A stretch of DNA of 64,000 nt from Xestospongia muta (Eukaryota > Porifera > Demospongiae > Haplosclerida > Petrosiidae): the NCBI GenBank assembly GCA_963693285.1, contig OY848931.1, positions 4,010,079-4,074,078 on the forward strand, written 5' to 3'. The notes under the pieces are model-generated. The model searched no databases, was not told the DNA's origin, and worked only from the letters and a program-made list of their open reading frames with translations. Within the stretch, counting starts at the first letter, position 1. Each line of letters begins with the position of its first letter. Below, piece by piece: positions 1-10,410 of this stretch. The position numbers and the translations under genes are program-made.

Positions 1-112
1 ATGTCAAAATGCATGTAAGTCAAACACTATTGTATTACTGGTATGCATATAATGTATCTATTAAATAGTTTAATATATTTTATATAATTTCAGTGACATT
101 ACTGATTGCTCT

Positions 113-199
<87 letters not shown>

Positions 200-350
200 C
201 ACTCTCTCTCTCTCTAGTGACTTAAAATTCTAACTATTTCTCAAGTACACACCTGATAATACTTATCCATGCTTACTATTAACCATACCCAAATGAAGGT
301 GTTAAAGTATTAATAGACAATATTAATATATTGATCAACACTTGACAGGT
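1..350 (+). pseudogene. Relic 5' receptor module (R1)
   Basis: This is a broken duplicate of the receptor 5' end: the last bases of a signal-peptide exon, a CT-rich intron with the tract at 111-215, an acceptor ending at 217, and the first part of exon 2. The exon-2 part reads D-L-K-F and then meets TAA, where the intact modules have TCA. It later keeps an N-E-G-V-like stretch and ends near a TGA. The left side is cut by the window edge. It cannot encode a receptor as it stands. Confidence 0.7.
111..215 (+). repeat. (CT)n microsatellite, relic intron
   Basis: Nearly pure CT dinucleotide tract of about 105 bp, interrupted by a CATTCA motif, ending at the TAG acceptor of relic module R1. The pyrimidine strand is the sense strand, as in all other tracts in the window. 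Confidence 0.95.
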
Positions 351-443
351 ATGTAGCTTTATGTAAAAATATTTCGTTTGACATCTGTTTAGTTAAAAAC
401 AAAAGAAATTTTATGAATGCTAGGCCTATATCCAAGGGCTATC

Positions 444-591
444 ACTATGGAATTTATAACAGAGCATTTCTACATATCATGTACATGTCCTTTCCAAGAA
501 ATGATTTTGTTTAAGCAAATTCCATAGTAATTAGTAGACAGTATAAATGTTGTCAACATTTGTACAATATACTATTAGGTAGACAAGTGAG
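444..591 (+). promoter_or_regulatory. Putative proximal promoter of G1
   Basis: Block conserved in front of all MNKL-type genes. It holds a perfect 12-bp inverted repeat, ACTATGGAATTT (444-455) and AAATTCCATAGT (517-528), then a TATA-like TATAAAT (542-548) exactly 50 bp before the ATG, then a near-palindrome TGTTGTCAACA. If the TATA motif works, the 5' UTR would be only about 20 nt. Conservation may simply reflect recent duplication. Confidence 0.45.
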
Positions 592-720
592 ATGAACAAG
601 TTAAAACAATCAATCTATTTTAACAGTGTGAGTCTCTGTCTCTTGTCTCTACTTTATCTGTCAACTAAAGCTGGAGATGTTGAAATGTAAGTCAAATACT
701 AATGCTGATATAATACTGAT

Positions 721-753
<33 letters not shown>

Positions 754-3700
754 GCAACTTAGAATTCTCACTAGTTCTTCAGTATACAGAACCACCTAAT
801 AATTGTTATCAATTGGATGCACCAAATGAAGGTGTTCTCATTAAAGCATTAATAGACAATACTACAGTTGTTCCACTTCATTTCTATTACATTCATGGAA
901 CAGAAGATAAATCTAAACCAGTATTTATTCCCACAGTAACCTTCATTAACTCATCATTTCTTAATTTAACATATAATGATACTGCATATAATACTACTAC
1001 ATATGCTACATATACTACATATACTGTCCCATTTACTGCCTCATCAGCTGTTGGACCATATCTTTATAACATTAACATTAACAATAATCTACTGTTAAAT
1101 CAAACAGTACGTTTTGCATGGAATCAGACATACAGAACAAAACAGACTAATTGTGATGTGTGGGCATTAGACAACATCAGTATATCTCTACAACACAATG
1201 GATGTTATCGACACATTTATCAACAAGACTTTGATAATGGGAAACTCTCTGATTGGGATCTTGTTAACTCAACTATCTCATTTAACTCTAGTCAATGTGA
1301 TAGTTCAAATGGTTGTCTTTATTTTACTGGTGGTCCTAACTATCAAACAATAGCAAGTCGTCAAGCAACATCCCCAATGTTAGATCTTCAAGTTATTACA
1401 CCTGTTACTCTACCATCTTCACCTACTACTTATAAAGAGAATATATGTAATAATGATGACAATATAATGTAAGTAATGTCTTTATATATCAATAAATACA
1501 ATATATTTCTTTCTTCTCAGAATTATAAGTTTCTTACTTCAATTAACTCAATTCATTGGACCTGGTCCATGTACTGATAACTCACCTAATGTTATCCTTC
1601 TCTCTCTACATACTGAAGATACCTCATCACCTTTGGCATATTTTGTACCAGTGGGTAACAAATACTGGCCTTATTTTAATGGGTGTAGTTTATATAATGT
1701 TCCAATATACTCTCCTAGTAATACTGAGAATACATTAATTACAACATGTCTTAATAATAATATGAGTCAATTCTCATTGAGTTGGATACAAGAGAACTAT
1801 ACTATTAATAAAGATATCTGGAGTCTTAGTCAAGTGAATATAACATTGAAACAATATGAGTTATGTTATAAGAATGAGTGAGTAATATCTCTTTATATTA
1901 TGTTATAATATCTCTTTGTAGATCTTGGAGTCTTTATAATGGTAATATATCCCAATCATTATGTACTAATAAGAGTACATTGATGTTTGATAATGGAAAT
2001 GGGTCATCACCACGTAGTGCTAATCTTTCTCTCTCCTATCATTGTGAAATCTCATCAACTACTGTAGCAACCTGTAATATTGAACCCTCAGTAACCAGTA
2101 TGACTAGTACAAACATTATATCTACATCATCTCCAAGTCCTATAACTTGTTCTACTGATGGTATATGGCCAGAGACACTACCAGGTCATAATGTCACTGG
2201 TTTTTACTGTTATAAAGGAACTGTTAATGGTAAATGATAACTTCTCTTCTCCTTACATTATAATCCTCTCTAACAGGTACCAGACTATGTAAACAAGATG
2301 GAAACTGGGATGATAATATTTATTGTTTTACTAGTGAACAATTTAATACTGTATTATCAAAAGTATAGCACTAATATAATTTATAATATCATCTCTCACT
2401 CTATTACATACACAGATCAATAGTTCTTCTATAACAGCTTTGAGAATATTAAGTGAAAATAATGAAGATATAACAGTTGATGAAACCATTTTCTTATTGT
2501 CTACTATTGTTAATAACCAGTTAATCCAGTCACCAGAACCTGTTTCTATTAATTTCACTAAGGTATCTATAGTCATAATACTGTATGATATATTATATTA
2601 TTACAGTATTTTAATAATGTGATCATTCATTTATTAACAAATGAGACTATTCCTGATGACAAGGTAAGGTCTATTGTTTACATAGCACCAATTACATGAC
2701 TCATGATTACATCATTAACAATTATATTACTAATTACAGGATAAGAGACGCTCTATTGGTAGTCAACTCCTCCTAACATTAGATCTATTTGCACTATATC
2801 TCTATAATACTACAGGACTACAGATGATAGGAGATACTATTGGTAGGTATATATATATATTAGTTGTATACTCTATGTCTCTCTTGTATATATAGCATTT
2901 ACTGTTAAAGAGATTACAAGTATAACTGGTCCAATTCAAGCAATATCTGTTAATAATAATTCTATTACATTACCTCCTGATATATTTGATAATCTACCAG
3001 TTAAAATAGCTTCATTTTACTACCAAAATTTATCAAGATGGTTACCTCCTGATCATTCTAACCAATCTATCATATCTCCAGTTCTCTCTTCTACTAATTG
3101 TACAGACTGTTCTATAACAGATCTGACTACACCAGTTAACATCTTGTTTAACTTGTCTAGTCAACATGTATAACAAGACATACTCAGTTATCATAGCAAC
3201 CATATCTCTTTTCCCTCTACACAGATATCAAGTAGCGATAATTTATCATGTGTATATTGGAAGTTTGAATTGTACATAATCCTATCAGTAATATATTGAG
3301 TGTATTATATCTCCTATTAGATCTGATATAAGATTACCAAGTGGTGAGTGGAACAGTAATGGGTGTGGTCTTATTAGTCAAGAGGGTTCAACAGTAAGAT
3401 GTCAATGTGATCATCTAACACACTTTGCTATTCTACTTAGTCCAGGAGTACCAGTATGTCTGTCTGTATGTCTGTATATATAACTGTCCATTTTATAGAT
3501 TAGTAAGAAAGATCATAAAATCCTTCAAACTATAGGAGTTGTGTTATTACCTATCTCTCTGATATGTATGTTACTGACAATATTGACCTATCTTTGTATG
3601 AGGTAAGATACACACACACACATATATCAGTGATAGTATATCTGTCCATAGATCACTGTGGAATATGGGAAACTATATTCATGTTATGTTATGTAGTAAT

Positions 3701-4817
3701 TTATTGATAGCACAACTTCTATTTGTAGTGGGTATTGAACAAACCAAGTATTGGGTATGTGATCATGTGACTGTCATGTGATTATTATTATTGTGTATGA
3801 TTTAGTATGTGTGTTCATCAATAGCTGTAGTACTACAGTACATGTTTCTAGTGACATTTATGTGGATGTTAATGGAGGGTGTGGTCTTATACATTGTTTT
3901 GGTTAAGGTCTTTGTCACACATCCTAAACGCTACATAATAAGTTTTACACTACTGAGTTATGGTTTGTTAATTCTATTCATTGATGTATTAATTATTATG
4001 AGTATTATTAGGTATTCCTGGAGTATATATGTTGATTATAGTACCCATTGGGTATCTTGTTGGTACTGATGAAAACCACACCCACTACTTGTTATACGAG
4101 AATGAAAAATTGGTTGCGTGAGTAATAAAGCTGTAAAATCTTAATGATAATATTTATTAATTTATAGATGTTGGCTAAATTATGAGAGTGGATTTATATG
4201 GACATTTATTATACCAGTTATCATAATACTTCTAGTAATTTTAATGGATGAATGGATTGATAATAATGTCATGACACTTTTCAGATCAATATTGGGTTCT
4301 TCATCATGTCTATTGTTATAATGAGAAGACATCAAAAACGTCAACTACATAAAGATCAAGCTACTAATGTCAAGTATGATGGACTTATAGTGTTAATTAT
4401 CATTTTTTTTCTGCAGACAAATGATAAAAGCTTCTATATCACTTACTATAGTGATGGGTATAGGATGGCTAGCTAATGTTCTTTTCTTTAGTGACAAATT
4501 ACTGTTCATTGCATATATAATAACAGTCTTTATTGCTGGTCAAGGTATTATTATCTTCATACTTTATGTCCCTCTATCTATATCTGTAAGTCTGAGTATC
4601 ATTACTAGTGGGTATAAATGTCACACATACATACACATACAGGTAAGAAAGGCATACTCAAAATGGTGGTATGATAAAAAGAGAAAATCTCAGTTATTCA
4701 ATAAAATGTATTTCACTAATCCAACTTCATTACAGACATCAGTGAGTTACAATAATGACGTTATCATGACATCTTGTTTCCTTACAGAGTAATGTTAATT
4801 ACTTCCTTACAGAGTAA
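592..4817 (+). CDS. G1: adhesion GPCR with Reelin-like ectodomain, HRM, GAIN/GPS and 7TM; shortened tail
   Basis: Predicted cell-surface receptor of about 1080 residues. Exons: 592-686, 755-1468, 1521-1877, 1922-2229, 2277-2362, 2416-2562, 2607-2663, 2740-2842, 2896-3167, 3225-3271, 3321-3453, 3499-3602, 3652-3754, 3806-3962, 4012-4117, 4168-4234, 4285-4373, 4417-4585, 4643-4741, 4788-4817. All introns are GT-AG and phases match. Signal peptide is residues 1 to about 26. Reelin-like modules span about 32-425; marker motifs are NEGVLIK, RFAWNQ, CDVWALDNISI, then a DF...W...C..S.GCLYF..G block. A short Ser/Thr linker follows. HRM is 465-508 with four Cys and a WP motif. GAIN is about 521-773. 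The GPS has CVYW at 722-725 and CQCDHLTHFAILL, with expected autoproteolysis between L761 and T762. The 7TM bundle is about 784-1034, with C845 and C931 placed to form the TM3-ECL2 disulfide. The last exon is truncated: a duplicated acceptor gives a stop at 4817 or 4827, and the leftover normal last exon lies at 4837-4872. Ligand and G protein are unknown. Confidence 0.85.
723..752 (+). repeat. (CT)15 tract at the 3' end of G1 intron 1
   Basis: Pure CT repeat that forms the polypyrimidine tract directly before the acceptor TAG at 752-754. Confidence 0.95.
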
Positions 4818-4890
4818 TGTTAATTAATGGGATTATCATATTCCAATGAAGGAACTGAGATTGTATCTTAGTTTTAAATTACTAACAGTC

Positions 4891-4896
4891 AATAAA
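4891..4896 (+). promoter_or_regulatory. Putative polyadenylation signal of G1
   Basis: AATAAA in the conserved stretch after the receptor stop codon. The same hexamer lies at the equivalent place behind G3, G4, G5, G6 and G8. Confidence 0.5.
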
Positions 4897-5071
4897 TCAT
4901 GACATTAATAATATTAAAATGTAGTGATGTACTGTGGTTAGTTAGTTAATTGATTATGTTGTTGTCATAGTAACATATGTTGTTATTATCAGTCTCATAA
5001 CTTAATCTTATAAGAAATATAAATTGAAAGTTGTTCAGTTATAATGTCTCAGTAAATAACTTGATAGGGAT

Positions 5072-5149
5072 ATTATGTACTAATAAGAGTACATTGATGT
5101 TTGATAATGGAAATGGGTCATCACCACGTAGTGCTAATCTTTCTCTCTC
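5072..5149 (+). pseudogene. Orphan exon-4 fragment behind G1
   Basis: About 78 bp match the start of receptor exon 4 (C-T-N-K-S-T-L-M-F-D-N-G), the third Reelin-like strand region, in a readable frame. It has no acceptor at its left edge and is followed by unrelated sequence. The same fragment lies behind every complete receptor in the window. Confidence 0.65.
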
Positions 5150-5309
5150 AATTTGTGTTTGGCTAAGGAATCTGTCAAGAACTACGTTTTATTACTGCAC
5201 ATACACTATATGGTTACCATTACATCATAAAACATTTCATTATCTATATTTTCAATCCAATTATATGATGTAATGATAATAAACTAGATATTAACAATTA
5301 GTGAGTTAG

Positions 5310-5625
5310 TCATATTTAATGCTGTGTGCCTCTGTCTCTCTTGTAAATCAAATACTATTATATTACATATAATGTATCTATTAAATAGTTTAATATATTT
5401 TATATAATTACAGTGACATTACTGATTGTTCTCTTTCTCTCTTTCTCTTTCTCTCTCTCTCTCTCTCTCATTCGCTCTCTCTCTTTCTCTCTCTAGTGAC
5501 CTAAAATTCTCACTATTTCTCAAATACACACCTGATAATACTTATCCTTGCTTACTATTAACTCTACCAAATGAAGGTGTTAAGGTATTAATAGACAATA
5601 CTAATATATTGATCAACACTTGACA
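5310..5625 (+). pseudogene. Relic 5' receptor module (R2)
   Basis: The start codon is lost and exon 1 is shortened. A CT-rich tract (5428-5494) precedes an acceptor at 5496. The truncated exon 2 from 5497 reads D-L-K-F-S-L-F-L-K-Y-T and stays open to N-I-L-I-N-T and TGA. It is the counterpart of 41498-41819. Confidence 0.65.
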
Positions 5626-5639
5626 GGTATGTAGCTTTA

Positions 5640-5988
5640 TTTTAAAATATTTCGTTTGACATTTGTTTATTTAAACAAAAGAAATTTCATGAATGCTAGT
5701 CCTGTGTGCAAAGACTATCACTATAGAATTTATAACAGGACATTCTTACATATCATATACACATCCTTTCTAAGAAGTCATTTGTTTAAGCAAATTCCAT
5801 AGTAATTAGTAAACAGTATAAATGTTGTCAACATTTGTACAATATATATTTAGTAGACAAGTAACCAGTATGACCAGTATAACCAGTACTGATGTTATAT
5901 CTACATCATCTCCAAGTCCTATAACTTGTTCTACTGATGGTACATGACCAGAGACACTACCAGGTCATAATGCAATTACAATATACTA
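5640..5988 (+). pseudogene. Promoter joined to the Ser/Thr-HRM end of a receptor by deletion
   Basis: The left part is the conserved receptor promoter, including TATAAAT near 5818. At about 5864, where ATGAACAAG should start, it jumps into exon-4 linker sequence (repeated ACCAGT units) and the start of the HRM, with the WP tryptophan changed to TGA. The right edge ends at the same NAITIY-type breakpoint as G2 and G7. It reads as a gene whose body was deleted. Confidence 0.6.
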
Positions 5989-6144
5989 ATTATATAATAC
6001 CCCATAATAATACATTACAGTACATCATAGTATATTGACATAATGTCACTATAATATGATGTGGTATACAATAATCCTAAATATTCATACTTTATCATCA
6101 CTATTACAACATAGCATATACGTTACTTACAGTGGCTAGTTATA

Positions 6145-6363
6145 ATGGCAGCTCTTTTCTTTTTGTTAGTGTTACCAACTCCTAGTATAGGACAGGGATC
6201 CTCTCACTGTATGACTGACTGTAACATGGGACAACATGGACCCTCTCTTTATAAACAATACTGCTGTATATCAAGTAACAAGGGAAAGAGATTTCATTTG
6301 AAAGATAATGGTCTAACTAGGTTTATCCTCTGTCCATCTACAAGACCTAGTTCTTGTTCATAA
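6145..6363 (+). CDS. Small secreted six-cysteine protein, copy A (72 aa)
   Basis: I do not recognise the family. The ORF starts with a hydrophobic leader (MAALFFLLVLPTP), followed by a likely signal-peptidase region near IGQG and a mature part of about 54 residues with six cysteines: C-x3-C, CC, then C and C near the end. The mature part is basic. A pyrimidine-AG acceptor-like site ends at 6131 just before the ATG, so a 5' UTR intron or an upstream coding exon is possible, since the frame stays open back to it. AATAAA lies at 6460-6465. The product is identical to the copy at 42340, and four copies in the window keep all six cysteines. Confidence 0.6.
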   Translation: MAALFFLLVLPTPSIGQGSSHCMTDCNMGQHGPSLYKQYCCISSNKGKRFHLKDNGLTRFILCPSTRPSSCS

Positions 6364-6744
6364 CTTAATACTTTTTTAACAACTCACATTATGTTAACAA
6401 AATGTTTTCTTAACAAATCATCATCACAAAATGTGACATTACTTATTGCTGTAACCAATAATAAATAGTAAATTGATTTCATACATTTTCTTTAACTAAA
6501 TTATTACAGAACAGATGTTTTAATGGAAATTGAAATTAAATTAATTACAAAATTCATTACAAATTTTTGAAATAATTGTAATTGTAATATATTTTTAAAT
6601 ATAATGGTAATTGAACTCTTTGTCAAATGAATCAATTAAATGCAATAATTACCTCAATTACTTAAAGTTATAATAAAACTATCTGGATACTTAGGGTAGT
6701 CATTAAATTCATTTAACTGTCAACTATAACATTTTATATGTACA
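6364..6744. other. AT-rich spacer
   Basis: 3' flank of the 72-aa gene with an AATAAA at 6460-6465 and many ATTACAA/TTGTAAT inverted motifs that could fold weakly. No coding feature seen. Confidence 0.4.
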
Positions 6745-7332
6745 CATGTATATGGCCAGAACATTGAAGTTTAGTAACATTGTACTTGGCTAAGGTCCAG
6801 CCAAGAACTATATTTATTGCTTTATGTATACAATTTAGCCAAGAGTAACTGGAACTATAACACTATATATTCACGTGTATATTGCCCAGAATTTCTTAGA
6901 ACATTGGAGATTGACAATGTTGTATTTGGCTGAGAGCCTGCCAAGAGCTACATTTTATTGCTTCACATACACTATTTAGATAAGAGTAACTGGAACTATA
7001 GCACTATATATTCACGTGTATATTGCCCAGAATTTCTTAGAACACTGGACTTTATATTTGGCTGAGGGCCTGCCAAGAGCTACATTTTATTGCTTCACAT
7101 ACACTATTTAGATAAGAGTAACTGGAACTATAGCACTATATATTCATGTGTATATTGTCCAGAATTTCTTAGAACACTGGACTTTATATTTGGCTGAGGG
7201 CCTGCCAAGAGCTACATTTTATTGCTTCACATACACTATTTAGATAAGATTAAGTGCAACTATAGCACTATATATTCACATGTATATTGCCCAGAATTTC
7301 TTAGAACATTGGAGTTTAACAATTTTGTACTT
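6745..7332 (+). repeat. 132-141 bp minisatellite, four anchor repeats
   Basis: The anchor CAGAATTTCTTAGAACA recurs at 6887, 7028, 7160 and 7292, so periods are 141, 132 and 132 bp. Units contain a 'CACTATATATTCACGTG'-type block and a 'TTTGGCTGAGGGCCTGCC'-type block. The paralogous locus at 42935-43395 has three anchors. Confidence 0.85.
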
Positions 7333-7467
7333 GGCTAAGGGGCCAGCCATTAACTATGTTTTATTATTGGACATTATCATTACATCCTAAAACATTTATC
7401 TCCATTCTCAATCTAATTATGTGATATAAAATATTAGTTAGAAGCTAGATATTCATAGTTAGTGAGT

Positions 7468-8133
7468 TAGTCGTGTTTAATGTTGTATCTCTGTCTCGTG
7501 TGTCTTCTTTATGTGTCAACTGGAGATGTTAAAATGTAAGTCATATACTAGTGCTGATATAATACTAATAACTCTCTCTCTCTCTCTCTCTATCTAGTGA
7601 CTTAAAATTCACACTAGTTATCAAGTATACAGCAGATGCACCTCTTGAATCATGTTCATCATTAACTGTACCAAATGAAGGTGTTCTCATTAAAGCATTA
7701 ATAGACAATACTACAGTTGTTTCGCTTCATTTCTATTACGTAAATGGAACAGCACCTAAACCAAATCATATTCCCACAATGACCTTCATTAATTCATCAT
7801 TCCTTAATTTAACATATAATGATACTGCATATAATACTACTATATATGCAGAGCAAGATGTGATAATTGTGATGTGTGGGTGTTAGACAACATCAGTATA
7901 TCTCTACAACACAATGGATGTTATCGACACATATATCAACAAGATTTTAATTATGGGGATATCCCAGGTTGGGATCTTGTTAACACAACTATCTCATTTA
8001 ACTCTATTTGATGTGATAGTTTAAATGGTTGTCTTTACTTTATTAGTAGTCCTAGCTATAATGGAGTAAAAAATCATCAATCAACATCCCCAATATTAGA
8101 TCTTCAAGTGATTACATCTGTAATAAGATATTA
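7468..8133 (+). pseudogene. Receptor 5' pseudogene (exons 1-2, frameshifted)
   Basis: The exon-1 start is mutated to GTG. The intron has a short CT tract (7572-7590) and an acceptor at 7597. Exon 2 from 7598 stays open for about 95 codons through N-E-G-V-L-I-K and the Asn-rich stretch. A deletion then shifts the frame and gives TAG at 7884-7886, and a further TGA lies where other copies have a Cys/Asp region. The end resembles the relic-module tail. Its duplicate lies at 43525-44200 with the same lesions, so it was already dead before duplication. Confidence 0.75.
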
Positions 8134-8574
8134 AGATCTAGTCTATTATCATAACTAATATATTGATAAACACTTGACAGGTATGTAGTTTTATGTAAAG
8201 AGGTTTCATTTGACATCTGTTAGATACCTCTAATATATTGTAATAATGTCACTTATAAATGGATACTTGGTAAACATAATAAATTATTGAGTTTAAATAT
8301 CAACATCTAAATTCATTATTCCAAGAATTATTTGAGGACACAATATGTATATATTACTATGTGTATTAATTATTAATATGGTGAGTACAAACAAGTATAG
8401 AGTCACTGAGTCAGCACTTTAAATGTTTAATTGTTTAGACAGCTTCCTGATCTTATATATATCACTGTTAAATTTGGTTACTACTATACATCGGAAACAT
8501 TTCATTACCTGCATTCTTAATATGATATAAAGATAAGAGTTAGAAACTATACACTCACAGTTAGTGAATTAGTC
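8134..8574. other. Upstream region of G2 with possible 5' UTR intron
   Basis: No gene seen. A GTGAGT donor-like site at 8381 and an ACTCACAG acceptor-like site ending at 8560, 14 bp before the G2 ATG, could bound a 5' UTR intron of about 180 nt. Both sites recur in front of the other MFTAVYL-type leaders. Confidence 0.3.
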
Positions 8575-10255
8575 ATGTTTACTGCTGTGTACCTCTGTCT
8601 CATGACTCTTCTCTATCTGTCAACTGAAGTTGGAGGAGATGTTAAAATGTATGTAAGTTAAATACTATTGTATTACAGGTAATGTATCAATTAAATAGCT
8701 TAATATATTTTAACATAACTTTAGTAACATTACTGACTGGTCTCTCTCTCTCTCTCTCTCTCTCTCTAGCAACTTAGAATTCTCACTAGTTCTTCAGTAT
8801 ACAGAACTACCTAGTAATGACAAATGTCATAAATTGAATGTACCAAATGAAGGTGTTCTCATTAAAGCAATAATAGACAATACTACAGTTGTTCCACTTC
8901 ATTTCTATTATGTAAATGGAACAGAAGATAATATTCCTAACAACAGGAAAAGTATTCCCACAGTAACCTTCATTAACTCATCATTCCTTAATTTAACATA
9001 TAATGATACTGCATATAATACTACTACATATGCTACATATACTACATATACTGTACCATTTACTGCCTCATCAGCTGTTGGACCATATCTTTATAACATT
9101 AACATTAACAATGATCTACTGTTAAATCAAACAGTACGTTTTGCATGGAATCAGACATACAGAGCACCTAGTACTAATTGTGATGTGTGGGCGTTAGACA
9201 ACATCAGTATATCTCTACAACACAATGGATGTTATCGACACATATATCAACAAGACTTTAATAATTGTGAAAGCACTGGTTGGGATCTTGTTAACACAAC
9301 TATCTCATTTAACTCTAGTCAATGTGATAGTTCAAATGGTTGTCTTTATTTTACTGATGGTCCTAACTATCAAACAGTAGCAAGTCGTCAAGCAACATCC
9401 CCAATGTTAGATCTTCAAGTTATTACACCTGTTACTCTACCATCTTCACCTACTACTTATAAAGAGAATATTTGTAATAATGATGACAATATAATGTAAG
9501 TAATGTCTTTATATATCAATAAATACAATATATTTCTTTCTTCTCAGAATTATAAGTTTCTTACTTCAATTAACTCAATTCATTGGACCTGGTCCATGTA
9601 CTGATAACTCACCTAATGTTATCCTTCTCTCTCTACACACTGAAGATACCTCATCACCTTTGGCATATTTTGTACCAGTGGGTAACAAATATTGGCCTTA
9701 TTTTAATGGGAGTAGTTTATATAATGTTCCAATATACTCTCCTAGTAGTATTGAGAATACATTAATTACAACATGTCTTAATAATAATATGAGTCAATTC
9801 TCATTGAGTTGGATACAAGAGAACTATACTATTAATAAAGATATCTGGAGTCTTAGTCAAGTCACTATAATATTGGAACAATATGAGTTGTGTTATAAGA
9901 ATGAGTGAGTAATATCTCTTTATATTATGTTATAATATCTCTTTGTAGATCTTGGAGTCTTTATAATGGTAATATATCCCAATCATTATGTACTAATAAG
10001 AGTACATTGATGTTTGATAATGGAGATGGGTCATCACCACGTAGTGCTAATCTTTCTCTTTTCTATCATTGTGACATCTCATCGACTACTGTAGCAACCT
10101 GTAATATTGAACCCTCAGTAACAAGTATAACCAGTATAACCAGTATGACCAGTACTGATGTTATATCTACATCATTTCCAAGTCCTATAACTTGTTCTAC
10201 TGATGGTATATGGCCAGAGACACTACCAGGTCATAATGCAATTACAATATACTAA
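8575..10255 (+). CDS. G2: soluble Reelin-like ectodomain (receptor truncated in the HRM)
   Basis: Exons: 8575-8648, 8770-9495, 9548-9904, 9949-10255; about 487 residues. The leader is MFTAVYLCLMTLLYLS, different from the MNKL leader but sharing its second half. The donor of intron 1 is GTATGT, which keeps phase 2. The protein has the Reelin-like modules and the short Thr/Ser linker, then leaves the receptor sequence two-thirds into the first HRM segment (PETLPGHN) and ends AITIY-stop. No GAIN, GPS or membrane segments follow. It is predicted to be secreted and could act as a decoy or ligand-binding protein; that is inference. An equal break in G7 shows the truncation is older than the duplication. 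Confidence 0.7.
8741..8767 (+). repeat. (CT)n tract at the 3' end of G2 intron 1
   Basis: CT dinucleotide tract of about 27 bp leading into the acceptor TAG at 8767-8769. Confidence 0.9.
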
Positions 10256-10410
10256 TTGTATAATACCACATTATAATACATTACAGTACATCATAGTATA
10301 TTGACATAATGTCACTATAATATGATGTGGTATACAATAATCCTAAATATTCATACTTTATCATCACTATTACAACATAGCATATACATTACTTATAGTG
10401 GCTAGTTATA

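Noticed and set aside
1556..1738. 60-codon frame overlapping exon 3 in each gene
   Set aside because: Wrong-frame shadow of exon 3, whose frame is fixed by matching splice phases on both sides.
2343..2576. Minus-strand 77-codon frame, also at 60324
   Set aside because: Antisense to the GAIN exons 5-6 of G1 and G9; no independent support.
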